Assembly: GCF_000169455.1 (NCBI RefSeq)
Contig: NZ_AAYC01000002.1
Coordinates: forward strand, 248,001-312,000
Source of the DNA: Roseobacter sp. SK209-2-6
GTDB taxonomy: Bacteria; Pseudomonadota; Alphaproteobacteria; Rhodobacterales; Rhodobacteraceae
DNA: 64,000 nucleotides
Direction: 5' to 3'
Shown here: positions 29,253-37,477 of the stretch, piece by piece
Layout of the letters: every line of letters starts with the position of its first letter
How positions within the stretch are numbered: the first letter of the stretch is position 1
Program-made: the position numbers and the translations under genes
Notes under the pieces: model-generated
Databases searched by the model: none
Told to the model about the DNA's origin: nothing
What the model saw: only the letters and a program-made list of their open reading frames with translations

Positions 29253-29564
29253 CTGCGTCTTTCCTTTTCCAACCGCGTCCTTCGGCCCCCATAATGGGTG
29301 TTTCGGCTGATGCCGCCTCGAACAGCGCGCCCACATAGGAGCGGTATTACAAATAGAACCCGGCACAGGGATTCCGGGCCGGGATGCGGGCTTTTGAACC
29401 GAAAGCAGCAGTAAGTCAAGTCCCAAGCGCTTAATCTTTCTGCTGCGCAATTCTCGCGGTCTGAGACTACATTCACCGCCACAAAGATACGCACTGGCAA
29501 GCATCGTTTCTTTAGCGTTTTGTCACGAGGCCCCGGTGTGACTGTAAACAGTGCAGGCTGCGCA
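29253..29564. other. rplU upstream region
   Basis: This 312-bp gap before rplU holds its promoter and a probable leader. A GC-rich hairpin potential (CCCGGC with GCCGGG, around 29358-29390) lies about 110 bases before the L21 start and could be a leader structure. No protein gene is apparent. Confidence 0.4.
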
Positions 29565-30413
29565 CTAGAGATCTTGCCCCTGCCCCAGATCCTTCATCTC
29601 ATAGGCCAAGGCCTCAAAGCGGTTAGCCGTTATTTCAAACTGAACCGCATTCAGCAATTCATAGACCTGCTGCATCAAAGGGTTTTCCAGAGCTTCGACA
29701 TAGGCAAGTAGCTCCTCATCGCTGAACCCCTGGTAAGTATAGGCAGAGGCCGCAAGGTTTGCGGCCTGAATTGCGACCCGGATTTCGGCTTCCTGGCTTT
29801 TCTGAAAGGCGCGCAGCCCTTCAGCGTCGAGTTGCAGCTCAATGACACCCGCGGCATGAGCTGCCATAAGGAAACGAAATTGCACCTCTTGAATGGACTT
29901 CAAACCTGAATCAGAGGCGTCAATAGCGGCCCCCATGCGTTTAAAGAGTGCTAAACGATTGCTAGCCTCACGGACCAAATCCGCAATGATACGCTCACCG
30001 GCGATCTGCTTCAGGTCATCTTCTTCTACCAGATGTGAAGCGTTTTCCGCCGATACCAGACGCTTGCCCAGATCGCTGTCGTAAAAGCGCATAGCAAACT
30101 CCAGGGCATCCTCCTGCAGGGTCTTGGTCAGGATTTCCAGTGCCAGCCCCCGCATCTTGTCCTGGTCAAAAACCTTTGAGGCAAGCCGGCTCCATTCGTC
30201 GCCAAAAGCGCTAGAAGTCATCCCCAACATCTCGGGTGCTCCACCCGCTGTCAGGGCGATGCTATCCAGGGCCACGTCAAATCCTGTCACTTCAAGGAAG
30301 GTTTTGACTTTGGCACTTTCTGCGGCGTGGGCCGAAAATGTCCCCAAAACGAGAAAAAGAGCGGCGTAGAGAACACGCAAAATGGAGCGGAGGGGGGAAT
30401 AAGGAAAAGACAT
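29565..30413 (-). CDS. DUF2059 domain protein, exported
   Basis: A 282-residue protein with an N-terminal signal peptide (hydrophobic SILRVLYAALFLVLGTFSAHA, cleavage probably after AHA) and a mostly alpha-helical, charged mature part that fits the DUF2059 family (residues about 90-200, with LEFAMRFYDSDLGKRL typical). Probably periplasmic; function unknown. The ATG at 30413 is preferred to a TTG two codons upstream. It stands alone between rplU and tRNA-Ser. Confidence 0.8.
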   Translation of the reverse strand: MSFPYSPLRSILRVLYAALFLVLGTFSAHAAESAKVKTFLEVTGFDVALDSIALTAGGAPEMLGMTSSAFGDEWSRLASKVFDQDKMRGLALEILTKTLQEDALEFAMRFYDSDLGKRLVSAENASHLVEEDDLKQIAGERIIADLVREASNRLALFKRMGAAIDASDSGLKSIQEVQFRFLMAAHAAGVIELQLDAEGLRAFQKSQEAEIRVAIQAANLAASAYTYQGFSDEELLAYVEALENPLMQQVYELLNAVQFEITANRFEALAYEMKDLGQGQDL

Positions 30414-30531
30414 AGGCAATATCTAGGTGAAAAAAATGAGCAAACAACAAAAATCGGCTTTCTCTCAAGAAGTTGAAATTCCCCTCTTGCACCGATTGCA
30501 TTTCACGACTAAACCGCCGCTCACCCCCCGC

Positions 30532-30621
30532 GGAGAGGTGCCGGAGTGGTCGAACGGGGCGGTCTCGAAAACCGTTGTCCCTTCACGGGGACCCAGGGTT
30601 CGAATCCCTGTCTCTCCGCCA
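30532..30621 (+). tRNA. tRNA-Ser (CGA)
   Basis: A 90-base class II tRNA. The acceptor stem GGAGAGG pairs with TCTCTCC (last pair G-T), the anticodon loop CTCGAAA gives anticodon CGA (serine, UCG codons), a long variable arm follows (TTGTCCCTTCACGGGGAC), then the T-arm GGGTTCGAATCCC, discriminator G and an encoded CCA. A T-rich stretch directly after it may end transcription. Confidence 0.95.
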
Positions 30622-30733
30622 TTTTTCTTCGAAAATGACATCTGAGGATTTCTGAGCGCGAAAGCGAATTCTCCAGAGGCCTTGAGAAAAGAGAGCGCAA
30701 GGCCCCTTGCTCAAGAATAAAAGTCTGCTTCCT

Positions 30734-31525
30734 TCACATCGGTTTTCCCGAAGACAAGACACCCGAGGGGCTGCTCAGGTAGTTTCGAATTGTTGGATCA
30801 ATCTGCAGGCTTTTCTCCGAGTAGGTACCACAGCGTTCGAGCGCTTCTCTCGCAGTAACGCGCTCATCAAGACGTTTCCAAATGGCCTTGGCCGCATAGG
30901 GGTGTGCATAGGGCCGCCAGGCAACTCCCATTGTTACGCCACGCAGGTACTTTAGCTGTTGCCGATGTGCAGAATATAGAATGGTCTGTGCGACGCAGCC
31001 TTCGCGTGTACGCTCGTGTTCGGTCACATAAATTCTATTTCCTCGCATCGTGACAAGCCCGTCATATCGGGAAACCTGGCGAATGCTTTTGTCCACCGAA
31101 ACCGCATTCTCGTAGGATCTGCAGGTGACATAGCCATCTTTTTCAGAAACCCGGACCAGTGAAACAAAGATCTTTCCCTCCCAGGAAGGAGTACAGAAAT
31201 GCGAATGGTAAAACCCGAGGTAGCGGCGAAGGTTCTTTTGTTGCCCTCTATAAGGTGCAAGAAAAGAATCTGAGGTAGATTCACCGATCAGATGGTCTTC
31301 GCTCCGCAAGATCTCATCCAATTCAGCTGGGTCGCCAAACAACTGCTTCTCACTAAGGTCAAAATGGCGGGCGATGCGGCGCAGGTTGTGGGCTGAAGGC
31401 ATGGAGCTGCCGTTCAGATACCGATTGAACTGCTGCCTGTTGATTCCGATTTCACGGCAGATCTGTGAAATGCTCCCATGCTCCGCACAAAGAAGCCTGA
31501 GGTTTTCTGAAAAATTGTCGTTCAT
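30734..31525 (-). CDS. XRE-like helix-turn-helix transcriptional regulator
   Basis: A 263-residue protein with an N-terminal helix-turn-helix (about 19-39, ISQICREIGINRQQFNRYLNG) followed by a larger C-terminal domain (110-250) that I do not recognise beyond its resemblance to other alphaproteobacterial regulators of the same layout. The ATG at 31525 has AAGGG upstream and the regular MNDNFSENLRLL opening; an ATG at 31648 in the same frame would add 41 residues of unlike composition. It faces away from the ABC operon and is the only regulator near it, so it may control that operon. Confidence 0.8.
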   Translation of the reverse strand: MNDNFSENLRLLCAEHGSISQICREIGINRQQFNRYLNGSSMPSAHNLRRIARHFDLSEKQLFGDPAELDEILRSEDHLIGESTSDSFLAPYRGQQKNLRRYLGFYHSHFCTPSWEGKIFVSLVRVSEKDGYVTCRSYENAVSVDKSIRQVSRYDGLVTMRGNRIYVTEHERTREGCVAQTILYSAHRQQLKYLRGVTMGVAWRPYAHPYAAKAIWKRLDERVTAREALERCGTYSEKSLQIDPTIRNYLSSPSGVLSSGKPM

Positions 31526-31649
31526 ATGGCGTTTACCCTTCGCGGACTGACGCGACTTAGGAGCAAAAAGCGTCAATTCACTCAATTTTGCACAGTTTGA
31601 ATCCAGTGTGAAGCGGTCAATCTCTTCCTGTTCCCAGTTGGAAGACATG

Positions 31650-31841
31650 ATGGAAATGACGACAAAGACGATTGAAATTCAGTGCCACCATCAGCCGGAA
31701 GGGATGTGGACGAGGAGGTCCCGCCCCTTTTTTGTGTCAGCTGAACTGATCCCGGCTGCGGATATGGGCCGCTATTCGCCTGATCCTCATCCCTTGGGTA
31801 ACAAGCTGCTGCCCGAAATTTCCGGTTTCGGTGGTCTTTAG
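31650..31841 (+). CDS. possible small protein, unknown
   Basis: A 63-codon frame with a GGAAG site six bases before ATG and codon choice not unlike neighbouring genes. The product is proline-rich and soluble (SAELIPAADMGRYSPDPHPLG). Nothing in it is recognised. It lies between the divergent regulator and the ABC operon and could equally be chance reading within a promoter region. Confidence 0.25.
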   Translation: MEMTTKTIEIQCHHQPEGMWTRRSRPFFVSAELIPAADMGRYSPDPHPLGNKLLPEISGFGGL

Positions 31842-32068
31842 CGTTCCCTCTACAACTCATTCGGATGTCCGGCATTCCGGCCTGATCGGCGTGCGGCAGG
31901 TCAGGTTGCCAGCAGAATCATCAATCACTCCACCGCGATAGGGAGAAACCGACCCTCATCACAACCATGCGCCAGCGAAGGCGCAGACAAAACCAAAAAC
32001 CGGAAGACAGAGTGGGTGGAACTCACATCACCAGGGCTTCTTTGAACAGCATTCCAGGGAGGAAAAAC
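31842..32068. promoter_or_regulatory. upstream region of the ABC transporter operon
   Basis: This 227-bp gap precedes the binding-protein gene and should carry the promoter of the operon. A GGAGG site lies just before the start at 32069. I see short GC-rich inverted repeats near 31865-31900 but no operator I would name. Confidence 0.35.
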
Positions 32069-33609
32069 ATGAAAATCGAATGGACAAAGGCATCCGTGGG
32101 GCGCCGGAGCTTCTTGAAAGGCGCCACAGCATTTGGGGCAGCTGCGGCTTTGCCTATCGGGCTGGCGGACCGAGCCCTCGCAGCCAGTGATGGGGTGTTG
32201 CGCGTGCGTGCCTACGGCGATGCGCCAAATATGGATCCGGCACATAGTGTTGGTGTCACCGAGGAAGAAGTGCATGCGGCAATCTACAACAAGCTGATCC
32301 AATATAAACCTGGCCGCGAATGGGACTGGCAATTGGATGCCGCCTCCATGATTGAACAGGTTGATCCGACCCATATCAAATTTGCCCTGCGCGACAATAT
32401 TGGCTTTACCAATGGGTTCGGCTCCATGAGTGCTGAGGATGTGAAGTCAGTTTTGAACGCATGTGCCGATGCAACCGAAGTCGATAGCGGATATGGCCTC
32501 TCAGCCATGTGAGTACAGTGAGCGCGAAGCACCATGTACTCAAGAGCCTTTGCCCGCTTTGGTCGATCGCCTGCCTTATATCACCGGCAATATCGTTCCA
32601 AAAGGCAGTTGAGGCCGCAGGTGGGCGGATTGGCAGCGATCCGGTTGCGGAAAGCGGTCCTTATCTGCGCTCCAGCTGGGCTGCCAAGGAAAAAACCGTG
32701 CTGAGCCGCAATCCGGATTGGAAAGGTGATGCGCCGGCCTGGGATACAATTGAGATCCTGCCTATCGATGACGAGAACACTGCGGAGATCGCTTTTGAAG
32801 CCGGCGAACTGGATTTCACCCGCGTCTCGCTTGGGTCCGTGGATCGCTATCGCGGGGGCGTCCCAAATGGTGGAACGTTGGTAGAGAACCCATCGCTCTA
32901 TTACGTCTGGCTGGGTATGAATCTGGATCATCCCAAGCTGCAAAACCAGAAGCTGCGGCAGGCAATTCAACACGCCATTGATGTGCCGACCGTGCTTGAA
33001 GCCTCATACTTTGGGGCGGCAGCACCTTCGACCGGGATCATCGCTCCGGGCCTTGCGGGCAATCGGGCGCAGGGATTGGTGCCGGCGGAAGCCAATATCG
33101 AAAAGGCTATGGCCTTGCTGGCCGAGTCCGGCGAAACCAATGTCACCCTGACCCTCGATATCCTGAATAAGACCACCTACACCACGATGGCGCAGGTCAT
33201 TCAGGCGATGTTGGCACAGATCGGCATCACACTTGAAGTTAACGTGCTAGAGAGTGGCGCCTTCTGGGCCAGCGGTGACAATGAGAACCTACAGCTTGTG
33301 CTGAACCGGTTCTCTATGGCGCCGGATCCATCTTATGCGACGGCCTGGTTTATCAAGGAGCAGGCAGGCATCTGGAACTGGGAACGTTTCCGCAATGCCG
33401 AGTTCGATGAGCTGCACCAGGCCGCCTCGCAGGAGACCGACATCACCAAGCGCGATGCGATGTATCAACGGGCGCAGGATTTGATGGAAGAAAGCGGTGC
33501 CTATCGCTTCCTCACCCATGAGGCGACCCCGGTGATCCATTCATCTCGAGTAAACCCGGCATTGCGTCCGGATGGGCTAGCGCTGCTGCGTTACTTCGGA
33601 AAAGCCTAA
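32069..33609 (+). pseudogene. ABC transporter substrate-binding protein (SBP family 5), frameshifted
   Basis: Periplasmic binding protein of the peptide/nickel/opine family. It starts at 32069 behind AGGGAGG with a Tat signal (GRRSFLKGATAFGAAAALPIGLADRALA). The reading frame breaks between about 32445 and 32605: SFER (32449-32460), GCC GAT GCA (ADA), PLWSIA (32554-32571), LPYITGNIVPK (32571-32603) and KAVEAAGG (from 32602) are each in a different phase from the neighbour before. At least four small indels are needed, some in A or C runs. The rest (to 33609) is intact and ends normally. Either a decayed gene or a locally poor sequence; the intact downstream transporter favours the latter or a recent loss. 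Confidence 0.85.
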
Positions 33610-33693
33610 CTTCTCCCTAGGCTTATGCGCGGCTGCCATTCGTCCCAGAGGTGGCCGCGCAACTTATTTCTGGCTCAAAAGGTGCCTGACCCC

Positions 33694-34632
33694 ATGTTGC
33701 AATATGCTCTTCGCAGATTTGCCCTTGCTGTACTTATTGTCCTGGTGGCAGTGACCGCCATGTTCCTGATGATCCGTGCTGTGCCCGGTGATCCGGTTCA
33801 AATCATGCTTGGCCCGCGCGCCACACCTGAACTGCAGGCACGGCTGACGGCGGAGCTGGCGCTGGACCAGCCGATCTGGCGCCAATTGGTGATCTTCTAC
33901 GGCAACCTCCTGCAGGGCGATCTGGGCACCGATGTGTTTTCCGGTCGTTCCGTGACCAATATTGTCTTTCAACAACTCCCACATACGCTGTCATTGATCT
34001 TTGCATCAATCCTTTGGTCTGCGGCCCTAGGAATCGGGCTTGGCGCCTATGCGGCGGCCCATCCCAATACCCTGATTGATCGAATGACTGCAGCCATATC
34101 CGTTGCTTTCGTTGCTGCCCCGGCCTTTGTGGTTGCCCTACTCTCGCTGCTGATCTTTGCGGTGAACCTGAAATGGTTTCCTGCCATCGGCGTCGGGGAG
34201 GGGATTTGGGATAAACTGGATCACCTCGTCCTGCCGGCCTTTGCGATCGGGCTTAGCTGGGTTGGCTATGTCGCGCGACTGGTGCGGGCTTCGATGCTGG
34301 AAGTCATGGGTGAAAACCACATCCGCACGGCCCGTGCCTTTGGCATCAGCGAAGGGCGCATTGTGCTGAGCTATGCGCTGCGCATTGCGATCCTGCCGGT
34401 TGTGACCGTGATCGGCGTGGGCATGGGGTTTTTGCTGAGTTCCGCCGTCTTTGCCGAGATCGTGTTTGCCCGCCCGGGACTGGGCAAGCTGGTGATCGAT
34501 AGTATCACCACCCGCAACTATCCGATTGTCATGGGCTCCGTGCTGGTCTCCACGACCCTGTTTGTTGTCTCCACTGCGCTGGCGGACCTGATCAACGCCT
34601 GGCTCGACCCCCGTGCCCGCAGCGAAAACTGA
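33694..34632 (+). CDS. ABC transporter permease, DppB/OppB type
   Basis: Inner-membrane permease of 312 residues for a peptide-type importer, with about six membrane helices. It opens with MLQYALRRFALAVLIVLVAVTAMFLMIRAVPGDP, the usual first helix plus the PGDP motif. The EAA loop that docks the ATPase is at VMGENHIRTARAFGISEGRIVLSYALR. Start at 33694, with AAGGTG upstream. Second gene of the operon, 85 bases after the binding-protein frame. Confidence 0.92.
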   Translation: MLQYALRRFALAVLIVLVAVTAMFLMIRAVPGDPVQIMLGPRATPELQARLTAELALDQPIWRQLVIFYGNLLQGDLGTDVFSGRSVTNIVFQQLPHTLSLIFASILWSAALGIGLGAYAAAHPNTLIDRMTAAISVAFVAAPAFVVALLSLLIFAVNLKWFPAIGVGEGIWDKLDHLVLPAFAIGLSWVGYVARLVRASMLEVMGENHIRTARAFGISEGRIVLSYALRIAILPVVTVIGVGMGFLLSSAVFAEIVFARPGLGKLVIDSITTRNYPIVMGSVLVSTTLFVVSTALADLINAWLDPRARSEN

Positions 34633-34645
34633 GGAGGCCCGAGAT

Positions 34646-35503
34646 ATGTCAAAATCGCGCTCTGAACTTAGCCTGATCCTGACCGGTGTAGCCCGTGACC
34701 CTCTGGGCTTGATGGGATTGATCATCGTGGGAACCATCATCTTCTGCGCCCTGTTTGCTGCATGGATCACCCCGCATGATCCCATCGGCATGAACATCAA
34801 AGACCGCCTCCAGGGGCCCTCCCTGACCTACCTTCTTGGCACAGACCAATTGGGCCGCGATACTTTCTCGCGGGTTATCATGGGCGGTCAGGTTGCTCTG
34901 AAAGTTGCTCTGCCAGCGGTGTTCGGGGCCATGATCATCGGCCTCACCCTGGGTATGATTGCAGGATATGGTCCGAAATGGCTGGACAACCTGCTGATGC
35001 TGTTTTTTGACACCATCCGTTCTTTCCCAACCGTAATGTTTGCACTGGCAGTTGTGGCTCTGGTTGGGCCGTCTTTGCAAACCGTCGTCTTTGTGGTCAT
35101 GGCAACCTCCATCCCGACCTATGGGCGGGTGGCCCGCACTCAGACACTGACCCTGCGCAACTCAGAGTTTATTCTCGCCGAACGCTCGATGGGAGCCGGC
35201 ATGGCGCGCATTCTCGGGGTTCATATGTTGCCCAATATCATCGGTGTTCTGGCGGTTCTTGCGGCGATGGATATCCCCACGGTGATTGCACTCGAGGCCG
35301 GACTTTCCTTTCTTGGGCTTGGTGTAAAGCCACCAACCCCGAGCTGGGGCGCCCTGCTTAAGGATGGTTATGCGCTCATCCGTCAGACCCCCTGGCTGGT
35401 GGTTGGTGGCGGCCTTCCAATCATCCTTGCCACCCTCGGTTTCACCTTCTTGGGTGAGAGCCTGCGCGATGTGGTGGATCCGAAACTGAGGAAACAGCGA
35501 TGA
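34646..35503 (+). CDS. ABC transporter permease, DppC/OppC type
   Basis: The second permease, 285 residues, five to six membrane helices. It has the DppC-type N-terminal segment (GLIIVGTIIFCALFAAWITPHDPIGMN), the LLGTDQLGRDTFSRVIMGGQVAL motif, and the EAA loop SEFILAERSMGAGMARILGVHMLPN. Start at 34646 behind TGAGGAGG, 13 bases after the dppB-like stop. It overlaps the ATPase gene by four bases. Confidence 0.93.
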   Translation: MSKSRSELSLILTGVARDPLGLMGLIIVGTIIFCALFAAWITPHDPIGMNIKDRLQGPSLTYLLGTDQLGRDTFSRVIMGGQVALKVALPAVFGAMIIGLTLGMIAGYGPKWLDNLLMLFFDTIRSFPTVMFALAVVALVGPSLQTVVFVVMATSIPTYGRVARTQTLTLRNSEFILAERSMGAGMARILGVHMLPNIIGVLAVLAAMDIPTVIALEAGLSFLGLGVKPPTPSWGALLKDGYALIRQTPWLVVGGGLPIILATLGFTFLGESLRDVVDPKLRKQR

Positions 35504-36480
35504 GTGATACACTTCTGCAAATTGACAACCTGGGTGTGGATTATGAAACCGCGCGCGGAGACCTGAAGGCACTGCGGGACATTACCTTTGATGTGAACCG
35601 AGGTGAGATTGTCGGTATTGTCGGGGAAAGCGGGTGTGGAAAATCCACTCTGATTTCTTCCATACTAAGGCTGACTGCTCCAAACACCAGGTTTCGCCAG
35701 GGTGAGATCCGCTTTAAGGGGCAGGATCTGTTACCCCTGTCGGAACGCAGGATGCGGGCATTGCGTGGGGAAGACATCTCCATCGTGTTCCAGGATCCGA
35801 TGCAGACCCATAATCCGGTTTTGACCATCGGCCAGCAGATGCTGGATATCCAGCATCGCTCCAAGGCGTCCAAGGCAGAGAAGCGAGCACGCGCTGCGAA
35901 GATGCTTGGCGCCGTGGGCATTCCAGACCCCGAGGCAAGGTTGGACCAGTTTCCGCATGAGTTCTCTGGCGGGATGCGCCAGCGGATCGCCATTGCCATG
36001 GCGCTGATGTCGGAACCCGATCTGCTGATCGCGGATGAGCCGACCACAGCGCTGGATGCAACACTGGAGGTGCAGATCATCGAACGTCTGCAGGAGCTGC
36101 AGCAGCAGTTCGACTGCGCCATCTTGTTCATTTCGCACCATCTTGGTGTCATTGCAGAGCTCTGCGATCGCGTGGTGGTGATGTATGCCGGCGCAGTGAT
36201 CGAAAGCGGCGATGTCAGGGAGATCTTTCACAACCCGAAACACCCCTATACTCGCCGTCTGATCGACTGTGACCCAGGTCATATCAAGACACGTGCCCGT
36301 GTTCTTCCAACCATACCGGGCGAGGTCCCGGATCTGGCCAACCTGCCGGAGGGTTGCATTTTTCGAGACAGATGTGATCAGGCCCTTCCGTGCTGCGCCC
36401 ATCAAGTTCCGCCTCTTACGCAGTTGCAGGAGGGGCATCGGGCGGCCTGTTGGCTCAATCATGAGGAGGTGAGCGCATGA
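35500..36480 (+). CDS. ABC transporter ATP-binding protein, DppD/OppD type
   Basis: ATPase subunit of 326 residues. Walker A GESGCGKST, ABC signature FSGGMRQRIAIA, Walker B LLIADEPTTALD and the H-loop ISHHLG are all present. The C-terminal oligopeptide-transporter extension contains cysteines (GCIFRDRCDQALPCCAH), as in the family, where they bind a 4Fe-4S cluster in DppD-type proteins. ATGA overlaps join it to the genes on both sides. Confidence 0.94.
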   Translation: MSDTLLQIDNLGVDYETARGDLKALRDITFDVNRGEIVGIVGESGCGKSTLISSILRLTAPNTRFRQGEIRFKGQDLLPLSERRMRALRGEDISIVFQDPMQTHNPVLTIGQQMLDIQHRSKASKAEKRARAAKMLGAVGIPDPEARLDQFPHEFSGGMRQRIAIAMALMSEPDLLIADEPTTALDATLEVQIIERLQELQQQFDCAILFISHHLGVIAELCDRVVVMYAGAVIESGDVREIFHNPKHPYTRRLIDCDPGHIKTRARVLPTIPGEVPDLANLPEGCIFRDRCDQALPCCAHQVPPLTQLQEGHRAACWLNHEEVSA

Positions 36481-37415
36481 CCCTTCTGGACGTAAAGAAC
36501 CTGCACACCAGTTATGGCAAAGTGGATGTGCTGGCTGGGGTGAGTTTTGAGGTTGAGCCGGGCGAAACCTATGCGCTGGTTGGCGAAAGCGGGTCAGGCA
36601 AAACCACTGTCATCCGTGCGATTGCCGGGCTTGCCCCGGCTCAGCAAGGCTCGGTTAAGTTTGACGGCCGGGAGATACGGGGCGCCTCGGAACGGGAACT
36701 CCGTCCCTTGCGTAAGGACATCGCGATGATGTTCCAGGATCCGGTTGGCAGCCTCTCGCCACGCCTGACAATTCGTAGCCTGATCACCGAACCCTATCGC
36801 ATTCAAGGTATGCGGCAGCGAGACCTGGATGCCGAGGCAAAGCGACTGCTTGAGATGGTCAATCTGCCCGCTCATTTTGCCGATCGCTACCCCTATCAAC
36901 TGTCGGGTGGTCAAGCCCGCCGTGTAGGAGTGGCGCGCGCCCTGGCCTTGGAACCAAAGCTGATCCTTGCGGATGAACCCACCGCCGGTTTGGATGTCTC
37001 GGTTCAAGGTGAGTTGTTGAACCTGATGAATGACCTGCGCGAACGGCTGGGGCTGGCGATGGTGATCATCACCCACAATCTCAACGTCGTGCGCCATGTC
37101 GCCGATCGGATGGGCATCATGTATCTGGGCCGTTTGGTGGAAGAAGGCGATACGGAAACGATCTTTGCCGATCCGCGTCACCCCTATACCCATTGCCTAC
37201 TGTCAGCGAACCCTGAACCGGATCCCGATGCGCGGCTGGAACGCATCGCTCTCAAAGGGGAACCGCCCAGTTTGCTCAAGCGCCCACAGGGGTGTGAGTT
37301 CCGCGAGCGCTGCCCCTTTGCAAAACCCATCTGCACCACTGTGCCGCCTTGGGAAGTGGAAAATGGGCACGGCTTGCGTTGCCTATCTCCAATGAAGGCC
37401 GGACAGGCCGCTTAA
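36477..37415 (+). CDS. ABC transporter ATP-binding protein, DppF/OppF type
   Basis: The second ATPase, 312 residues: Walker A GESGSGKTT, signature LSGGQARRVGVARAL, Walker B LILADEPTAGLD, H-loop ITHNLN. The C-terminal peptide-transporter extension carries GCEFRERCPFAKPIC. It forms the heterodimeric motor with the preceding ATPase. Last of the five transporter genes; an imperfect hairpin follows before the amidohydrolase gene. Confidence 0.94.
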   Translation: MTLLDVKNLHTSYGKVDVLAGVSFEVEPGETYALVGESGSGKTTVIRAIAGLAPAQQGSVKFDGREIRGASERELRPLRKDIAMMFQDPVGSLSPRLTIRSLITEPYRIQGMRQRDLDAEAKRLLEMVNLPAHFADRYPYQLSGGQARRVGVARALALEPKLILADEPTAGLDVSVQGELLNLMNDLRERLGLAMVIITHNLNVVRHVADRMGIMYLGRLVEEGDTETIFADPRHPYTHCLLSANPEPDPDARLERIALKGEPPSLLKRPQGCEFRERCPFAKPICTTVPPWEVENGHGLRCLSPMKAGQAA

Positions 37416-37420
37416 CCCCT

Positions 37421-37452
37421 GCACTCTCAAGCATGAACCATGCTTGAGTGCG
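37421..37452 (+). repeat. intercistronic hairpin
   Basis: Inverted repeat GCACTC-TC-AAGCATG / CATGCTTGAGTGC (37421-37435 with 37439-37451) with a two-base bulge and a tiny loop. No T-run follows, so it is more likely an mRNA-stabilising or processing element between the ATPase and amidohydrolase genes than a true terminator. Confidence 0.5.
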
Positions 37453-37477
37453 CCTTACCCTGAGCAGAAATAAAAGA

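Noticed and set aside
29253-29504. 84-residue N-terminal extension of L21
   Set aside because: The extension is Cys/Arg/Pro-rich noise, and the standard L21 start [11 protein letters not shown] follows at 29252.
31526-31648. 41-residue N-terminal extension of the XRE-like regulator
   Set aside because: The composition differs from the rest, the internal ATG at 31525 has a proper ribosome site, and the longer form would consume the divergent promoter.
32509-33609. Downstream half of the binding protein as a separate gene
   Set aside because: Its first 30 codons are family sequence read in the wrong frame; it lacks a signal peptide and is the remainder of the gene starting at 32069.
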